Notes: generated by a model not told the origin, from the sequence alone. A stretch of DNA of 64,000 nucleotides from Stutzerimonas decontaminans (GCF_000661915.1 NZ_CP007509.1:248001-312000), one strand, 5' to 3'; shown: positions 30,014 through 39,897, counted from the first letter of the stretch. Numbers and translations are program-made.

Positions 30014-31351
30014 ATGTACGGAAAGATCGGAATTCTGTTGTTGGCGGCCTGTGCCGCTTTACCGGCACAGGCGAAGGTAGACAGCACTCAGGCGGCGCGG
30101 CTGGGGCAGGACTTGACGCCGTTGGGAGCGGAGCGTGCCGGCAATGCGGCCGGAACCATTCCGCCCTGGACCGGTGGCGTGGCGGCGCCAGCCGGCTACG
30201 AGCCGGGCATGCACCATCCCGATCCATTTGCTGGCGACTCGGTGCTCTACCGTGTCGATCGCAACAATCTGGGCGAGTACGGCGACCAGCTTCCCGAAGG
30301 TATGAAGGCCCTGCTGGAGCGCTATCCTGACTATCACCTGCGCGTCTTCCCGACCCGCCGCAGTGCCGCGGTACCGCAGCGCATCTACGATGCCACCCGC
30401 TTCAATGCTGTCAGCGCCGAACTGATCGCCAACGGCAACGGCATCCAGGGCGCGGCGGCCGGGATTCCCTTCCCCATTCCGCAAAGCGGCATCGAGGTCA
30501 TCTGGAACCACATCCTGCATTACAAGGGTGACCAGAGCCACATGATCAATAACCAGGCGGTGGTGATCGGCGGCCGGGCCAACTACATCAAGCGCGACCG
30601 CCACGTGTACTACGTCTACAACCGCGAGGGGATGACCTACGGTGATCTGGACAACACCGTGCTGTACTACAAGTACCGCGTTACCGCGCCAGCCAAGCTC
30701 TCCGGTACCGCGCTGGTGGTGCAGGACCCGATTGATCAGGTGCTGACCACCCGTAAGGCCTGGCGTTACAGTCCGGACGATCGCCGCGTGCGTCGCCTGC
30801 CTTCGCTGGCCTACGACTCTTTGCAGCCGGACACCAGCGGCCTGGCCACGGCCGACGTGGTCGACTCGTTCAACGGCGCGCCGGATCGCTACGACTGGGA
30901 ACTGCTCGGCAAGCGTGAAATGCTGATGCCCTACAACAGCTACGCCGTGCACCAGAAGGGCATCGCCTACGACACCATCGTCCAGCCGCGTACCCTCAAT
31001 CCCGACCTGCTGCGCTACGAGCTGCACCGCGTCTGGGTGGTCGAGGCCACGCTGCGCAAGGGCTTCAGCCATCTCTACGACAAGCGTCGCTTTTACATCG
31101 ACGAGGACAGCTGGGCGATCCTGGCGGTCGATCTGTATGACGAGAAGGGCCAGTTGATCGGCCTGCAGGAAAGCCATCCGATCAGCTACTACGACGTGCC
31201 GATGTTCAACAGCACGCTGGAGACGCTCTACCACCTCAAGGACGGTAACTACTTCGTCGACGGCCTGGACAACAACGAGCCGATGTACGACTTCGACGTG
31301 AAGCTCGGCCCACGCGACTTCTCTCCGCAGGCGCTACGCCGCGGTAACTGA
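30014..31351 (+). CDS. DUF1329 exported protein
   Basis: 445 aa from the ATG at 30014, with GGGAG about 9 bases upstream. A signal peptide (MYGKIGILLLAACAALPAQA) is followed by a beta-rich protein without further membrane helices. Recurrent family words are AGTIPPWTGG, NHILHYKG, DRRVRRLPSLAYDS and VYVVEA-like WVVEATLRKG. DUF1329 proteins resemble LolB/outer-membrane lipoprotein-sorting folds and are found beside lipid or sterol export genes; here no RND or lipid gene is adjacent. It ends at a strong terminator shared with the convergent arc operon. Role unknown. Confidence 0.85.
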   Translation: MYGKIGILLLAACAALPAQAKVDSTQAARLGQDLTPLGAERAGNAAGTIPPWTGGVAAPAGYEPGMHHPDPFAGDSVLYRVDRNNLGEYGDQLPEGMKALLERYPDYHLRVFPTRRSAAVPQRIYDATRFNAVSAELIANGNGIQGAAAGIPFPIPQSGIEVIWNHILHYKGDQSHMINNQAVVIGGRANYIKRDRHVYYVYNREGMTYGDLDNTVLYYKYRVTAPAKLSGTALVVQDPIDQVLTTRKAWRYSPDDRRVRRLPSLAYDSLQPDTSGLATADVVDSFNGAPDRYDWELLGKREMLMPYNSYAVHQKGIAYDTIVQPRTLNPDLLRYELHRVWVVEATLRKGFSHLYDKRRFYIDEDSWAILAVDLYDEKGQLIGLQESHPISYYDVPMFNSTLETLYHLKDGNYFVDGLDNNEPMYDFDVKLGPRDFSPQALRRGN

Positions 31352-31369
31352 GCAGAAAATGGTCGATGC

Positions 31370-31396
31370 AAAGGGCGCCGATGGCGCCCTTTGTTT
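31370..31396. terminator. Terminator between DUF1329 gene and arcC
   Basis: A perfect 10-bp stem, AAAGGGCGCC (31370-31379) with GGCGCCCTTT (31383-31392), closes on a 3-nt loop and is followed on the plus strand by GTTTAT. The same stem lies 9 bp after the arcC stop, so it could work in both directions. Confidence 0.75.
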
Positions 31397-31401
31397 ATCT
31401 G

Positions 31402-32325
31402 CTATACGAGCCCTGCAGCTTGAAGGCTCACCCGCGTGCCGGCCTGGCCCTGGATGATGGCCTCGATCTGTTCCAGCGACCCGATCACCGCGACGTTGCC
31501 GGTGTTGCGCGCGAACTCGCAGGCTGCCTGTACCTTGGGGCCCATGGAGCCGGCGGCGAATCCCAGGCATTCCAGTCGGTCGGGATGCGCCTCGGCGATA
31601 CGCCGCTGCTGCGGCGTTCCCCAGTCCAGGTAGGCGCCGTCGACATCGGTCGCAATCACCAGCAGGTCCGCCTTCAGCTGCTCGGCAAGCAGCGCCGAGC
31701 ACAGATCCTTGTCGATCACCGCCTCGACCCCCTGCAGTCGACCTCTCTGGTCATATACCGTCGGGATGCCTCCGCCGCCGGCGCAGATCACCACGCTGCC
31801 TTTCTCCAGTAGCCAGCTGATCGGCCGGATCTCGAAAATGCGCTTCGGTCGCGGGCTGGGCACCACCCGGCGGAATCGGTCGCCATCCGCTGCGATTACC
31901 CAGCCTTTTTCCTCGGCAAGACGCTCGGCTTCATCGCGGCTGTAAACCGGGCCAATCGGCTTGCTCGGCTGCTTGAACGCCGGGTCCTCGGGATCTACCT
32001 CGACCTGAGTCAGCAAGGTGGCCAGGGGCACTTCGAATGGCAGCAGGTTGCCCAGCTCCTGCTCGATCATGTAGCCGATCATGCCCTCGGTTTCGGCGCC
32101 GAGTACATCCAGTGGATAGGCGGGAACCTCCTTGTAGGCGGCTCCCTGCAGTGCCAGTAGCCCGACCTGCGGCCCGTTGCCGTGGGCGACTACCAGTTCG
32201 TTGCCCGCCGCGATGCGCGCGATCTGCATGCAGGCGGTCCGGACGTTCTCGCGCTGGTTGTCCGCACTCAGCGGCTCCCCGCGACGAAGCAGGGCGTTGC
32301 CGCCCAGGGCTATGACGATACGCAT
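31402..32325 (-). CDS. arcC: Carbamate kinase
   Basis: 307 aa, the full family length. It begins with [17 protein letters not shown] (phosphate-binding glycines), and contains [46 protein letters not shown] and the C-terminal [14 protein letters not shown]. It converts carbamoyl phosphate and ADP to ATP, ammonia and carbon dioxide, the energy-yielding last step of the arginine deiminase pathway. It is the last gene of arcDABC, 30 bp after arcB. Confidence 0.98.
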   Translation of the reverse strand: MRIVIALGGNALLRRGEPLSADNQRENVRTACMQIARIAAGNELVVAHGNGPQVGLLALQGAAYKEVPAYPLDVLGAETEGMIGYMIEQELGNLLPFEVPLATLLTQVEVDPEDPAFKQPSKPIGPVYSRDEAERLAEEKGWVIAADGDRFRRVVPSPRPKRIFEIRPISWLLEKGSVVICAGGGGIPTVYDQRGRLQGVEAVIDKDLCSALLAEQLKADLLVIATDVDGAYLDWGTPQQRRIAEAHPDRLECLGFAAGSMGPKVQAACEFARNTGNVAVIGSLEQIEAIIQGQAGTRVSLQAAGLV

Positions 32326-32355
32326 GCTGCGGTTCTCCGTATCAGGCGCACGAAC

Positions 32356-33366
32356 TCAGATGCCCGCCAGCGTCGAGACGAGAATCGCCTTGATCGTGTG
32401 CATGCGATTCTCGGCCTGCTCGAAGGCAATGCAGGCTGGTGATTCGAACACCTCCTCGGTCACTTCGATGCCGTTGGCCAGGTGCGGATAGCTTGCGGCG
32501 ATCTCCTTGCCGATCTTGGTCTCGCTGTTGTGGAGCGCCGGTAGGCAGTGCATGAACTTGCAGCGCGGATTGCCGGTTGCCTGCATCAGCGGCGGGTTCA
32601 CTTGGTAGGGCAGCAGCAGCTTGATTCGTTCGGCCCAGGCTTCCAGCGGTTCGCCCATCGACACCCACACATCGGTATGGACGAAATCGACGCCTTGCAC
32701 CGCAGCAAGCGGGTCTTCGGTGAGCGTCAGACGCGCGCCGCTTGCCTTGGCGAACTCCTCGCAGGCGGCGACGTGTTCCGCACTCGGCCAGAGTGCGCGA
32801 GGTGCGGCGATGCGCACATCCATGCCGAGCTTTGCGCCGATCAGCAGCAGCGAGTTACCCATGTTGTTGCGCGCGTCGCCCAAGTAGGCGTAGCTGATCT
32901 GCTGCAGCGGCTTGTCACTGTGCTCGCGCATGGTCATGACGTCGGCGATCATCTGCGTTGGGTGGTATTCGTCGGTCAGACCGTTGAATACCGGCACGCC
33001 GGCGAAGCGGGCAAGCTCCTCGACGATCTCCTGCCTGAAACCGCGGTATTCGATGGCGTCGTACATGCGACCGAGCACCCGAGCGGTGTCCTTCATGGTC
33101 TCCTTGTGGCCGATCTGCGAGGAGTTGGGGTCAATATAGGTGACGTTGGCGCCCTGGTCATAGGCGGCGACTTCGAAGGCGCAGCGCGTGCGCGTCGAGG
33201 TCTTTTCGAAGATCAGCGCGATGTTCTTGCCCTTGAGGTGCTGGCGCTCGGTGCCGGTGTACTTGGCGCGCTTGAGATCGCGGGACAAATCGAGCAGATA
33301 GCGCAGCTCGCGTTCGCTGTGGTGCATCAGGCTGAGCAGGCTGCGGTTGTGCGTATTGAACGGCAT
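32356..33366 (-). CDS. arcB: Catabolic ornithine carbamoyltransferase
   Basis: 336 aa. Carbamoyl-phosphate binding motif [20 protein letters not shown], then [16 protein letters not shown], and the ornithine-site segment [11 protein letters not shown]. Its position between arcA and arcC and its length (longer than anabolic ArgF) mark the catabolic enzyme, which splits citrulline into ornithine and carbamoyl phosphate. The anabolic argF would lie elsewhere. Confidence 0.97.
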   Translation of the reverse strand: MPFNTHNRSLLSLMHHSERELRYLLDLSRDLKRAKYTGTERQHLKGKNIALIFEKTSTRTRCAFEVAAYDQGANVTYIDPNSSQIGHKETMKDTARVLGRMYDAIEYRGFRQEIVEELARFAGVPVFNGLTDEYHPTQMIADVMTMREHSDKPLQQISYAYLGDARNNMGNSLLLIGAKLGMDVRIAAPRALWPSAEHVAACEEFAKASGARLTLTEDPLAAVQGVDFVHTDVWVSMGEPLEAWAERIKLLLPYQVNPPLMQATGNPRCKFMHCLPALHNSETKIGKEIAASYPHLANGIEVTEEVFESPACIAFEQAENRMHTIKAILVSTLAGI

Positions 33367-33388
33367 GATTCGCTTCCTCTTTTCGCCA

Positions 33389-33410
33389 GGCGGCGTGGGA
33401 GCACGTCGCC
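33389..33410 (-). other. Stem-loop between arcA and arcB
   Basis: GGCGGCGTG (33389-33397) pairs with CACGTCGCC (33402-33410) with one mismatch around a 4-nt loop, in the 52-bp gap. No T tract follows. Intercistronic stems of this kind may set the relative stability of arc mRNA segments. Confidence 0.4.
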
Positions 33411-33418
33411 TCGTGCTG

Positions 33419-34675
33419 TCAGTAGTCGATGGCGTCGCGGACGATCGGGCAGGTCATGCAATGCCCGCCGCCGCGGCCACGGCCCAGTTCGCTGGCGCTG
33501 ATGGTGATGACCTCGACCCCGGCCTTGCGCAACAGGGTGTTGGTGAAGGTGTTGCGGTCGTAGCCGATGACGACGCCGGGCTCCAGAGCGACCACATTGT
33601 TGCCGTCGTCCCATTGTTCACGCTCGACTTCATAGCTGTCGCCGCCGGTTTCCACCACCCGCAGCGCCGGCAGGCCGAGCGCCTCGGCGACCACATCGAG
33701 GAATGGTGCTTGCTCGCGGCGCACGTCAATTCCATCCGGCTTGCACTCATCCGGGCGCAGGCTGAAGGCGGTGATGCCGTGCACCACCTCCGGGAAGATG
33801 GTCACCAGGTCGCGATCACAGAAGCTGAAAACGGTGTCCAGGTGCATGGCTGATCGAGAACGGGGCAGGCCGGCGACGATCACCCGTTCGGCGGCGCCGT
33901 GGCGGAACAGCGATTGGGCCAGCTGGCCGATGGCCTGCCGCGAGCTGCGCTCACCCATGCCGATCAGCACCACACCCTTGCCAAGCGGCATGACGTCGCC
34001 ACCTTCGAGCGTGGCCAGACCGTGATCGAGTTCGGGGTCGCCGTACCAGACCTTGAAATCCTGGCCGCGGAACTGCGGATGGAAGCGGTAGATGGCGGCG
34101 GTCAGCAGGGTTTCCTGGCGCCGTGCGGTCCAGTGCATCGGGTTGAGCGAAACGCCGCCGTAGATCCAGCAGGTGGTGTCACGGGTGAACAGGGTGTTCG
34201 GCAGCGGCGGCAGGATAAAGCTCGAGTGGCCGAGGTAGTCGCGGAACATGCGGACAATCTCGCCACCTTCACTGCCAGGTAGATCGCTGCCAGACACACC
34301 GCCGATGAGGAATTCCGCCAGCCGGCGTCGCTCCAGGCCTTCCAGCCAACTGCGTACTTCGCCCTGCAGGCCGACTCCGACCTGGTTGGCGGTGATCTTG
34401 CGGTCGAGGAGCCATTTCAGTGCCTCGGGATCACTAAGCGTTTCGGTCAGCAGATTGTGCATTTCCAGCACCTCGACCCCGCGCTCGCGCATCTTGCTGA
34501 CGAAGTCGAAATGGTCGCGCTTGGCCTGGCTCACCCAGAGCACGTCGTCGAACAGTAGCTCGTCGCAGTTGCTGGGGGTCAGGCGCTGATGGGCCAGGCC
34601 CGGCGAGCAGACTAGAACCTTGCGTAGCTTGCCGGCCTCGGAGTGAACGCCGAGCTTCGGTGGTTGCAACATCAT
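33419..34675 (-). CDS. arcA: Arginine deiminase
   Basis: 418 aa, the standard length. Motifs: [20 protein letters not shown] at the start, [51 protein letters not shown], and the catalytic Cys in the C-terminal [13 protein letters not shown]. It hydrolyses arginine to citrulline and ammonia. It lies between arcD and arcB in the operon order arcDABC, as in P. aeruginosa. Confidence 0.98.
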   Translation of the reverse strand: MMLQPPKLGVHSEAGKLRKVLVCSPGLAHQRLTPSNCDELLFDDVLWVSQAKRDHFDFVSKMRERGVEVLEMHNLLTETLSDPEALKWLLDRKITANQVGVGLQGEVRSWLEGLERRRLAEFLIGGVSGSDLPGSEGGEIVRMFRDYLGHSSFILPPLPNTLFTRDTTCWIYGGVSLNPMHWTARRQETLLTAAIYRFHPQFRGQDFKVWYGDPELDHGLATLEGGDVMPLGKGVVLIGMGERSSRQAIGQLAQSLFRHGAAERVIVAGLPRSRSAMHLDTVFSFCDRDLVTIFPEVVHGITAFSLRPDECKPDGIDVRREQAPFLDVVAEALGLPALRVVETGGDSYEVEREQWDDGNNVVALEPGVVIGYDRNTFTNTLLRKAGVEVITISASELGRGRGGGHCMTCPIVRDAIDY

Positions 34676-34719
34676 TGAATTGCCTCCTTTGGTCGTCGCA
34701 CCTGTTGGTGCTTCGGGGG

Positions 34720-34746
34720 CTCGCCACGACTTGTGATCATGGCGAG
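34720..34746 (-). other. Stem-loop between arcD and arcA
   Basis: CTCGCCA and TGGCGAG form a 7-bp core, extendable to 10 bp with one G/T pair, around a 7-nt loop in the 93-bp gap. It has no T tract. In P. aeruginosa the arc mRNA is processed into segments of different stability, and this stem would be in the right place. Confidence 0.45.
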
Positions 34747-34768
34747 TGGATACGGCAGTGTTATCGCG

Positions 34769-36196
34769 TCAGAGCGAGAGGAACCCGTCATAAAGCCCGT
34801 AGGCGGCGATCGCCGCACCGATCAGCACCACCGCGAAGATCAGCTTCTCGATGGCAGTGAACACCGGCTGCCCGAGCTCATGCTTGGCCTTGGCGAAGAA
34901 CAGCACGCCGGGGGCGTAGAGCAGCGCCGACAGCAGGACGTACTGCATACCCCCGGCATAGACCAGCCACATCGCATAGAGCGTGGCGATGGCAGCATTC
35001 AGGACGTCCTTGCGCCGCTCGCCAGCTGCGCCGGCGTATCCCTCGCCGCGTACGCCGAGCAGCAGGCCATAGGCCGCCGACCAGAAGTAGGGCACCAGAA
35101 TCATCGACGTGGCGAGGTAGAGCAGGCTCAGGTAGGTCGATGCGTTGAACAGGGTGATGATCAGAAACAGCTGGATCAGCCCGTTGGACAGCCACAGCGC
35201 ATTCACCGGCACGTGCTTGGCGTTCTCCTTGCGCAGGAACTGCGGCATGGTGTGGTCGCGCGCCGCGGCAAACAGGATCTCGGCACACAGCAGCGTCCAG
35301 GACAACAGGGCGCCGGCCAGGGAAACCACCAGCCCGACGCTGATCAACACGGCGCCCCAGCGCCCGACCACCTGTTCCAGCACGCCAGCCATGGACGGGT
35401 TCTTCAGGCCCGCCAGTTCGGCCTGGCTCATGATGCCCATCGACAGCACGTTCACCAGCACCAGCAAGGCAAGCACGCTGCAGAAGCCGATCACCGTGGC
35501 GCGACCGACATCGCTGCGGCGTTCGGCGCGGGCCGAGAAGATGCTGGCGCCTTCGATGCCGATGAATACCCACACCGTCACCAGCATCATGTTGCGTACC
35601 TGCTGCATGACGCCGCCTAGCTCGATGTTGCCGCGACCCCAGAAGTCGGCGGTGAACACGTCCAGGCGGAACGCCACCGCGGTAATGACGATGAACAGGA
35701 TCAGCGGCACGATCTTGGCGATCGTGGTGACGAGATTGACGAACGCTGCTTCGCGAATGCCGCGTAGCACGAGGAAATGCACGCCCCACAGCACTAGTGA
35801 GGCACCGATTACCGCCGGCAGGGTATTGCCCTCGCCGAACATCGGCACGAAATAGCCCAGGGTGCTGAATAGCAGCACGAAGTAACTGACGTTGCCGATC
35901 CAGGCGCTGATCCAGTACCCCCACGCCGAAGAAAAGCCCATGTAATCGCCGAAGCCCGCCTTGGCGTAGGCGTAGACACCGGCGTCCAGTTCCGGCTTGC
36001 GATTGGCCAGGCTCTGGAAAACGAAAGCCAGGGTCAGCATGCCCACGGCCGTGATCGCCCAGCCGATCAGAATGCCGCCAGCGCTGGCGCTGGCGGCCAT
36101 GTTCTGCGGCAGGGAGAAGATCCCGCCGCCAATCATCGAGCCCACGACGAGAGCCACCAATGCTCCGAGCTTGAGCTGCTTCGAATTTGCGGCCAT
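34769..36196 (-). CDS. arcD: Arginine/ornithine antiporter
   Basis: 475 aa from the ATG at 36196, with AGGAG upstream; an in-frame ATG at 36223 would only add nine residues. It is an APC-superfamily carrier with about 12-13 membrane helices, beginning KLGALVALVVGSMIGGGIFSLP (the GxGIF-type substrate helix), then FGDYMGFSSAWGYWISAWIGN and WVFIGIEGASIFSARA. It exchanges external arginine for ornithine with no energy cost. First gene of the operon, downstream of an ANR-type promoter. Confidence 0.97.
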   Translation of the reverse strand: MAANSKQLKLGALVALVVGSMIGGGIFSLPQNMAASASAGGILIGWAITAVGMLTLAFVFQSLANRKPELDAGVYAYAKAGFGDYMGFSSAWGYWISAWIGNVSYFVLLFSTLGYFVPMFGEGNTLPAVIGASLVLWGVHFLVLRGIREAAFVNLVTTIAKIVPLILFIVITAVAFRLDVFTADFWGRGNIELGGVMQQVRNMMLVTVWVFIGIEGASIFSARAERRSDVGRATVIGFCSVLALLVLVNVLSMGIMSQAELAGLKNPSMAGVLEQVVGRWGAVLISVGLVVSLAGALLSWTLLCAEILFAAARDHTMPQFLRKENAKHVPVNALWLSNGLIQLFLIITLFNASTYLSLLYLATSMILVPYFWSAAYGLLLGVRGEGYAGAAGERRKDVLNAAIATLYAMWLVYAGGMQYVLLSALLYAPGVLFFAKAKHELGQPVFTAIEKLIFAVVLIGAAIAAYGLYDGFLSL

Positions 36197-36230
36197 AGCT
36201 ATCTCCTGAAAAGTCCGCGGCACTGGTTCG

Positions 36231-36272
36231 ATTAAAGTACCGAGCGAACTGCTACGTAATGATTTCGCTCAA
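36231..36272 (-). promoter_or_regulatory. ANR/FNR-dependent class II promoter of arcDABC
   Basis: On the minus strand TTGAGCGAAATCAT (36272-36259) matches the ANR/FNR box TTGAT-N4-ATCAA at 8 of 10 positions. A -10 TTTAAT occupies 36236-36231. If the box centre is at -41.5, transcription starts at about 36224, exactly 7 nt after the -10. That fits a class II anaerobic promoter about 28 nt before the arcD ATG. Confidence 0.75.
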
Positions 36273-36444
36273 GCGACCTTCGGTTAGTGCTGGGATGATT
36301 GGCGTACAAATGCCGTGAACTGTGCGGGAAAAGCCGCCAAGCGGCGCTGGTAAGGGTAGGGGAGGCGTCGGGGCCCGTTCAGACCTGGTCATCTGCAGCT
36401 GCGCGAACAGCCTTCGGCGGGACGACTAGCCTATCGTCTGTGCC

Positions 36445-36723
36445 TTGCCTATCGAGTGGAAGGCAACACGCAGGCGCCATGCTGGGGGCGCGTTCCCTAA
36501 GCGGCGAGGTGGGCAGATCAAGCTGGACGAGCAGTTCTGCATGCAGCGGAACGCGGCCTGCAATTTCCTGCAGAAGATTGACCAGTGCCTGCGCCGGCAC
36601 GGCGCGCCTGTGCGTTCGGATGTCGCGTTCGGTTATCACCGCCTTTACGACCCGCCGTTCGAAGACCCTGCGCTGACAGTTGCGCTGCCGGCCGTCGATC
36701 TCGAGCGCTTTCTTGAAGGTTGA
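36445..36723 (+). CDS. Orphan hypothetical ORF (possible gene remnant)
   Basis: 92 aa if read from 36445, or about 60 aa from the ATG at 36541. The last 60 residues have codon use like neighbouring genes (many G/C third positions) and a sensible composition ending DLERFLEG. The first part is Arg/Gly-rich and less convincing. No signal peptide, membrane helix or known motif. It lies in the only gap over 300 bp (36197-36729), which otherwise holds the arcD promoter at its left end. An antisense ORF (36379-36639) overlaps, so even the strand is uncertain. It may be the 3' remnant of a displaced gene. Confidence 0.35.
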   Translation: MPIEWKATRRRHAGGAFPKRRGGQIKLDEQFCMQRNAACNFLQKIDQCLRRHGAPVRSDVAFGYHRLYDPPFEDPALTVALPAVDLERFLEG

Positions 36724-36729
36724 GCGGCG

Positions 36730-37053
36730 TTAGTTACGGTCGGCGATCACACCGATGAGGAAGAAGATCAGCAGCAGCACGGGGGCTAGGCTGTAGTTGT
36801 TCAGATGGGCCAGGCCCTGGGTCATCCAAGGCGTCAGGAACACGATGGCCAGTCCGTAGCCCACCGCGCAGACCAGCACGAAAATCAGTGTACGCAGGAA
36901 GAAGTTGAGGCTGCTGACCGTATTCTTCACCCAGGCATTGAGCGCCGGGCCGAACAGCACGAACAGCGTCGCCATCAGTGCCAGGGAGATGTCGGACAGG
37001 TGGCTGCGGCTCCAGCGCGACAGCGTGACGATCAGGTCGAGTAGCAAATCCAT
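36730..37053 (-). CDS. DUF3392 family membrane protein
   Basis: 107 aa with three strongly hydrophobic segments: DISLALMATLFVLFGPALNAWV, NFFLRTLIFVLVCAVGYGLAIVF and APVLLLIFFLIGVIA. The start LLLDLIVTLSRWSRSHLSDISLA is the recurrent N terminus of the DUF3392 family. It is an inner-membrane protein of unknown function. It follows hemW by 9 bp and is the end of the metX-to-DUF3392 run. Confidence 0.8.
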   Translation of the reverse strand: MDLLLDLIVTLSRWSRSHLSDISLALMATLFVLFGPALNAWVKNTVSSLNFFLRTLIFVLVCAVGYGLAIVFLTPWMTQGLAHLNNYSLAPVLLLIFFLIGVIADRN

Positions 37054-37062
37054 GCGGTGTCC

Positions 37063-38262
37063 TTAAGGCAGGAAGCTCTGTAGCAGGTCATTGAGGAACA
37101 GCTGGCCCTTCGGTGTCGCCACCAGACGCGCAGGGTCGGCCGACAGCAGGCCGCGGGCTTGGGCTGCACGCCGCGGCTCGGCAAGCAGGTCTAGCGCCAG
37201 CCCGGTGCGCTGAGTGAACAGCATGGCCGGTACGCCGTCGGTGAGGCGCAGCACATTCATCAGGAATTCGAAGGGTAATTCATCGGCAGTCAGTTGCTTT
37301 TCGCCAGCGCGGAAGGCCTTCGCCGGGTCGAGGTAGTCTTTCGGCAGGCGGGTCTTCCAGCTGCGCAGGATGCGGCCGTCGGCATGGCTGAGCTTGGCAT
37401 GGGCGCCGGCACCGATGCCGAGGAAATCGCCGAAGGTCCAGTAGTTCAGGTTGTGTCGGGCCTGCCGACCCGGCTGGGCATAAGCCGAAGTCTCGTACTG
37501 GCGATAACCGTGCTCGGCAAGCAGCGCCTGGCCGGCTTCCTGGATGTCCCAGAGGATGTCGTCTTCGGGCAGCTGCGGCGGCTGGCTCCAAAACACTGTG
37601 TTCGGCTCCAGGGTCAGCTGATACCAAGACAGATGCGTCGGCTGCTGGGCGATGGCGATGCGCAGGTCGCTCAGCGCATCTTCCAGGCTTTGGTCCGGCA
37701 GGCCATGCATGAGGTCGAGGTTGAAGTTGTCGAAGCCGGCGGCGCGGGCCATGTCCGCTGCGCGAATCGCTTCGTCGCCGTCATGGATACGGCCGAGCGC
37801 CTTGAGCTTCTCGGCCTGGAAGCTCTGCACGCCGATGGACAGCCGGTTGATGCCGAGCTGGCGGTAGTCGCGGAACTTGGCTTGCTCGAACGTTCCCGGA
37901 TTGGCCTCCAGGGTAATCTCGATGTCCTCGGTGAAACCGACCAGCCGCTCCAGCCCGTCGACGATCGCCCCCAGCGCCCTGGCGGAAAACAGACTCGGCG
38001 TGCCGCCGCCAAAGAAGATCGAGCTCAGTCGGCGACCCTGGACGTGCTCGAGATCGGCACGCAGATCGGCCAGCAGCGCAGCGACATACGCGTCTTCGGG
38101 CAGCTCGGGGCCGGCTGCGTGGGAATTGAAGTCGCAGTACGGGCATTTGCGCACGCACCAGGGGATATGCACGTAAGCTGCCAGCGGCGGCAGCTCGAAG
38201 CCTGCCTCAGGCGGCGCGCCGTAGATCCCGTTGTTAGCGGTTCGCGATGCAGCCGCTTTCAT
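37063..38262 (-). CDS. hemW: Radical SAM heme chaperone HemW
   Basis: 399 aa from the ATG at 38262, which overlaps the rdgB stop by 4 bp (ATGA). The radical SAM cluster motif is [21 protein letters not shown] and GVQSF lie in the barrel, and [22 protein letters not shown] carries the HNxxYW heme-binding motif that separates HemW from the oxidase HemN. HemW inserts or carries heme to respiratory targets and is not a coproporphyrinogen oxidase. Older annotations call it HemN. Confidence 0.95.
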   Translation of the reverse strand: MKAAASRTANNGIYGAPPEAGFELPPLAAYVHIPWCVRKCPYCDFNSHAAGPELPEDAYVAALLADLRADLEHVQGRRLSSIFFGGGTPSLFSARALGAIVDGLERLVGFTEDIEITLEANPGTFEQAKFRDYRQLGINRLSIGVQSFQAEKLKALGRIHDGDEAIRAADMARAAGFDNFNLDLMHGLPDQSLEDALSDLRIAIAQQPTHLSWYQLTLEPNTVFWSQPPQLPEDDILWDIQEAGQALLAEHGYRQYETSAYAQPGRQARHNLNYWTFGDFLGIGAGAHAKLSHADGRILRSWKTRLPKDYLDPAKAFRAGEKQLTADELPFEFLMNVLRLTDGVPAMLFTQRTGLALDLLAEPRRAAQARGLLSADPARLVATPKGQLFLNDLLQSFLP

Positions 38263-38852
38263 ATCCCCAGCTGCTGCTTGAGCAGGGCCATGGCGCGTGC
38301 ACGGTGGCTGAGCTGGTTCTTCTGCGCGGCCGGCAGCTCGGCACTGGAACAGTCGCATTCCGGCACCCAGAACAGTGGGTCGTAACCGAAGCCATGCTCA
38401 CCGCGCGCGGCATGCAGGATGCGGCCGTGCCAGAGGCCCTCGCAGATGATCGGCAGCGGATCGTCGGCGTGGCGCACCAGGGCCAGGGCGCAGACGAACT
38501 GCGCGCCGCGCTCGGCATCCGGAACCTCCCGCAGGGCATCCAGCAGCTTGGCATTATTGGCAGCGTCGCCCCTGCCGTCGGCATAGCGCGCCGAGTAAAT
38601 GCCCGGTGCGCCGCCAAGGGCGTCGACGGCCAGGCCGGAATCGTCGGCGAGCGCCGGCAGACCGGATATCCGCGCAGCGTTGCGCGCCTTGAGAATGGCG
38701 TTCTCGACGAAGGAAAGGCCGGTTTCCTCCGGCTCGACGGTGCTGAACTCGGCTACCGAGCGCACGCGTACAGCGTCGCCGAGCATGGCCTGGAGCTCCT
38801 TGAGTTTGCCGGCGTTATGACTGGCCAGCACCAGTTCGGGAAAAGGCATCAT
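38259..38852 (-). CDS. rdgB: RdgB/HAM1 non-canonical purine NTP pyrophosphatase
   Basis: 197 aa. I use the ATG at 38852, which overlaps the DUF4426 stop (ATGA); a second ATG follows directly at 38849. Motifs: [14 protein letters not shown] (nucleotide-binding SHNxGK), [44 protein letters not shown], and [12 protein letters not shown]. It removes dITP, dXTP and their ribo forms from the nucleotide pool. Confidence 0.97.
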   Translation of the reverse strand: MMPFPELVLASHNAGKLKELQAMLGDAVRVRSVAEFSTVEPEETGLSFVENAILKARNAARISGLPALADDSGLAVDALGGAPGIYSARYADGRGDAANNAKLLDALREVPDAERGAQFVCALALVRHADDPLPIICEGLWHGRILHAARGEHGFGYDPLFWVPECDCSSAELPAAQKNQLSHRARAMALLKQQLGI

Positions 38853-39271
38853 CGGTCGGGGAAGACTTCCTGGGTGAACTCGAAGCTGATCGGCTGCGCA
38901 CCGGTCGGCTGTACGGTGAGGCTGAAGCGCAGGGTTTCCTGCGAGTCGAAGGGGAATTGCGCGAGGTAATAGATCGCCTCTTCACCCTCTTTGAGCTGCT
39001 TGAAGCTCAGCACGCGATCCTGCCCGAGCAGATTCTTCACCTGGCCGCTGACCTGTGCGGCGACCGGTTTGCCACCCTTGAGCACCGAGACGTTGACCAC
39101 GCCCTGGGTCTTGCTGCGCGTGAGGCCGGCCGCGGCGGCAATGTCCGGCTGCAGGAAGCCGGAGTTGAAGGCGATGTAGTGGATATCGTACTCACCCACG
39201 CTGTGCTTGCGTTCGGCGAGTGCCGGTAATGTGAGGAGCGCGGCCAGAAGGCCGATCAGGACGCGTTTCAT
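38849..39271 (-). CDS. DUF4426 exported protein
   Basis: 140 aa. A clean signal peptide ([19 protein letters not shown]) precedes a beta-rich mature domain with [21 protein letters not shown] and a C-terminal [12 protein letters not shown]. This is the DUF4426 family, periplasmic and of unknown function, found between metW and rdgB in pseudomonads. It follows metW by 26 bp and overlaps rdgB by 4 bp. Confidence 0.85.
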   Translation of the reverse strand: MKRVLIGLLAALLTLPALAERKHSVGEYDIHYIAFNSGFLQPDIAAAAGLTRSKTQGVVNVSVLKGGKPVAAQVSGQVKNLLGQDRVLSFKQLKEGEEAIYYLAQFPFDSQETLRFSLTVQPTGAQPISFEFTQEVFPDR

Positions 39272-39297
39272 GTGCTTACCTCCAGCGTTGAAGCCGC

Positions 39298-39897
39298 TCA
39301 GCGGGATGGCCCGGTGACGCGGTAGATACCGATTTCACCCAGCAGATTCGGCCATAACCGACTGGCCCAGCCATGCCTGTGGTCGCGGTCGACAGCGAGG
39401 CGTTCGAGCACCCTGGCGCCGCTTTCCTGGCACAGCCGCTCGAAGTCCTCGAACGTGCAGAAGTGAATGTTCGGCGTGTTGTACCAAGTGTAGGGGAGGA
39501 ACTCGGATACCGGCATGCGGCCCTTGCTCGCCAGGTACCAGCGGCAGCGCCAGTGGCCGAAATTGGGGAAGGTGATGATGCACTGGCGGCCGACGCGCAG
39601 CATTTCCTTCATCAGCTGGTCCGGGTAGTGCACGGCTTGCAACGCCTGGGTCATCACCACCATGTCGAAGCTGTCGCTGGCGAAGTTGCCCAGGCCCAGG
39701 TCGAGGTTCTGCTCGATGACGTTGACGCCCTTGTCGATGCAGGCGGCAATGTTGTCCGGGTCGATTTCCAGGCCATAGCCGCTGACCTGCTTGTGGTCAC
39801 GCAACCAGGCGAGCAGCTCGCCATTGCCGCAGCCGAGGTCGAGAACTCGGCTGCCGGCCGGTATCCACTCTTGGATGATGTCCAGATCGGCGCGCAT
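39298..39897 (-). CDS. metW: Methionine biosynthesis protein MetW
   Basis: 199 aa. A class I methyltransferase-like fold: VLDLGCGNGELLAWLRDHK, YGLEIDPDNIAACIDKGVN, QNLDLGLGNFASDSFDMVV, and FPNFGHWRCRWYL. MetW accompanies MetX and is needed for full homoserine acylation activity in several proteobacteria. It begins 9 bp after metX and is almost certainly cotranscribed. Confidence 0.95.
   Translation of the reverse strand: MRADLDIIQEWIPAGSRVLDLGCGNGELLAWLRDHKQVSGYGLEIDPDNIAACIDKGVNVIEQNLDLGLGNFASDSFDMVVMTQALQAVHYPDQLMKEMLRVGRQCIITFPNFGHWRCRWYLASKGRMPVSEFLPYTWYNTPNIHFCTFEDFERLCQESGARVLERLAVDRDHRHGWASRLWPNLLGEIGIYRVTGPSR

Noticed and set aside
36299..36676. 125-residue ORF upstream of DUF3392
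   Set aside because: Ser/Arg/Ala/Thr-rich shadow-type composition, overlapping better frame at 36445.
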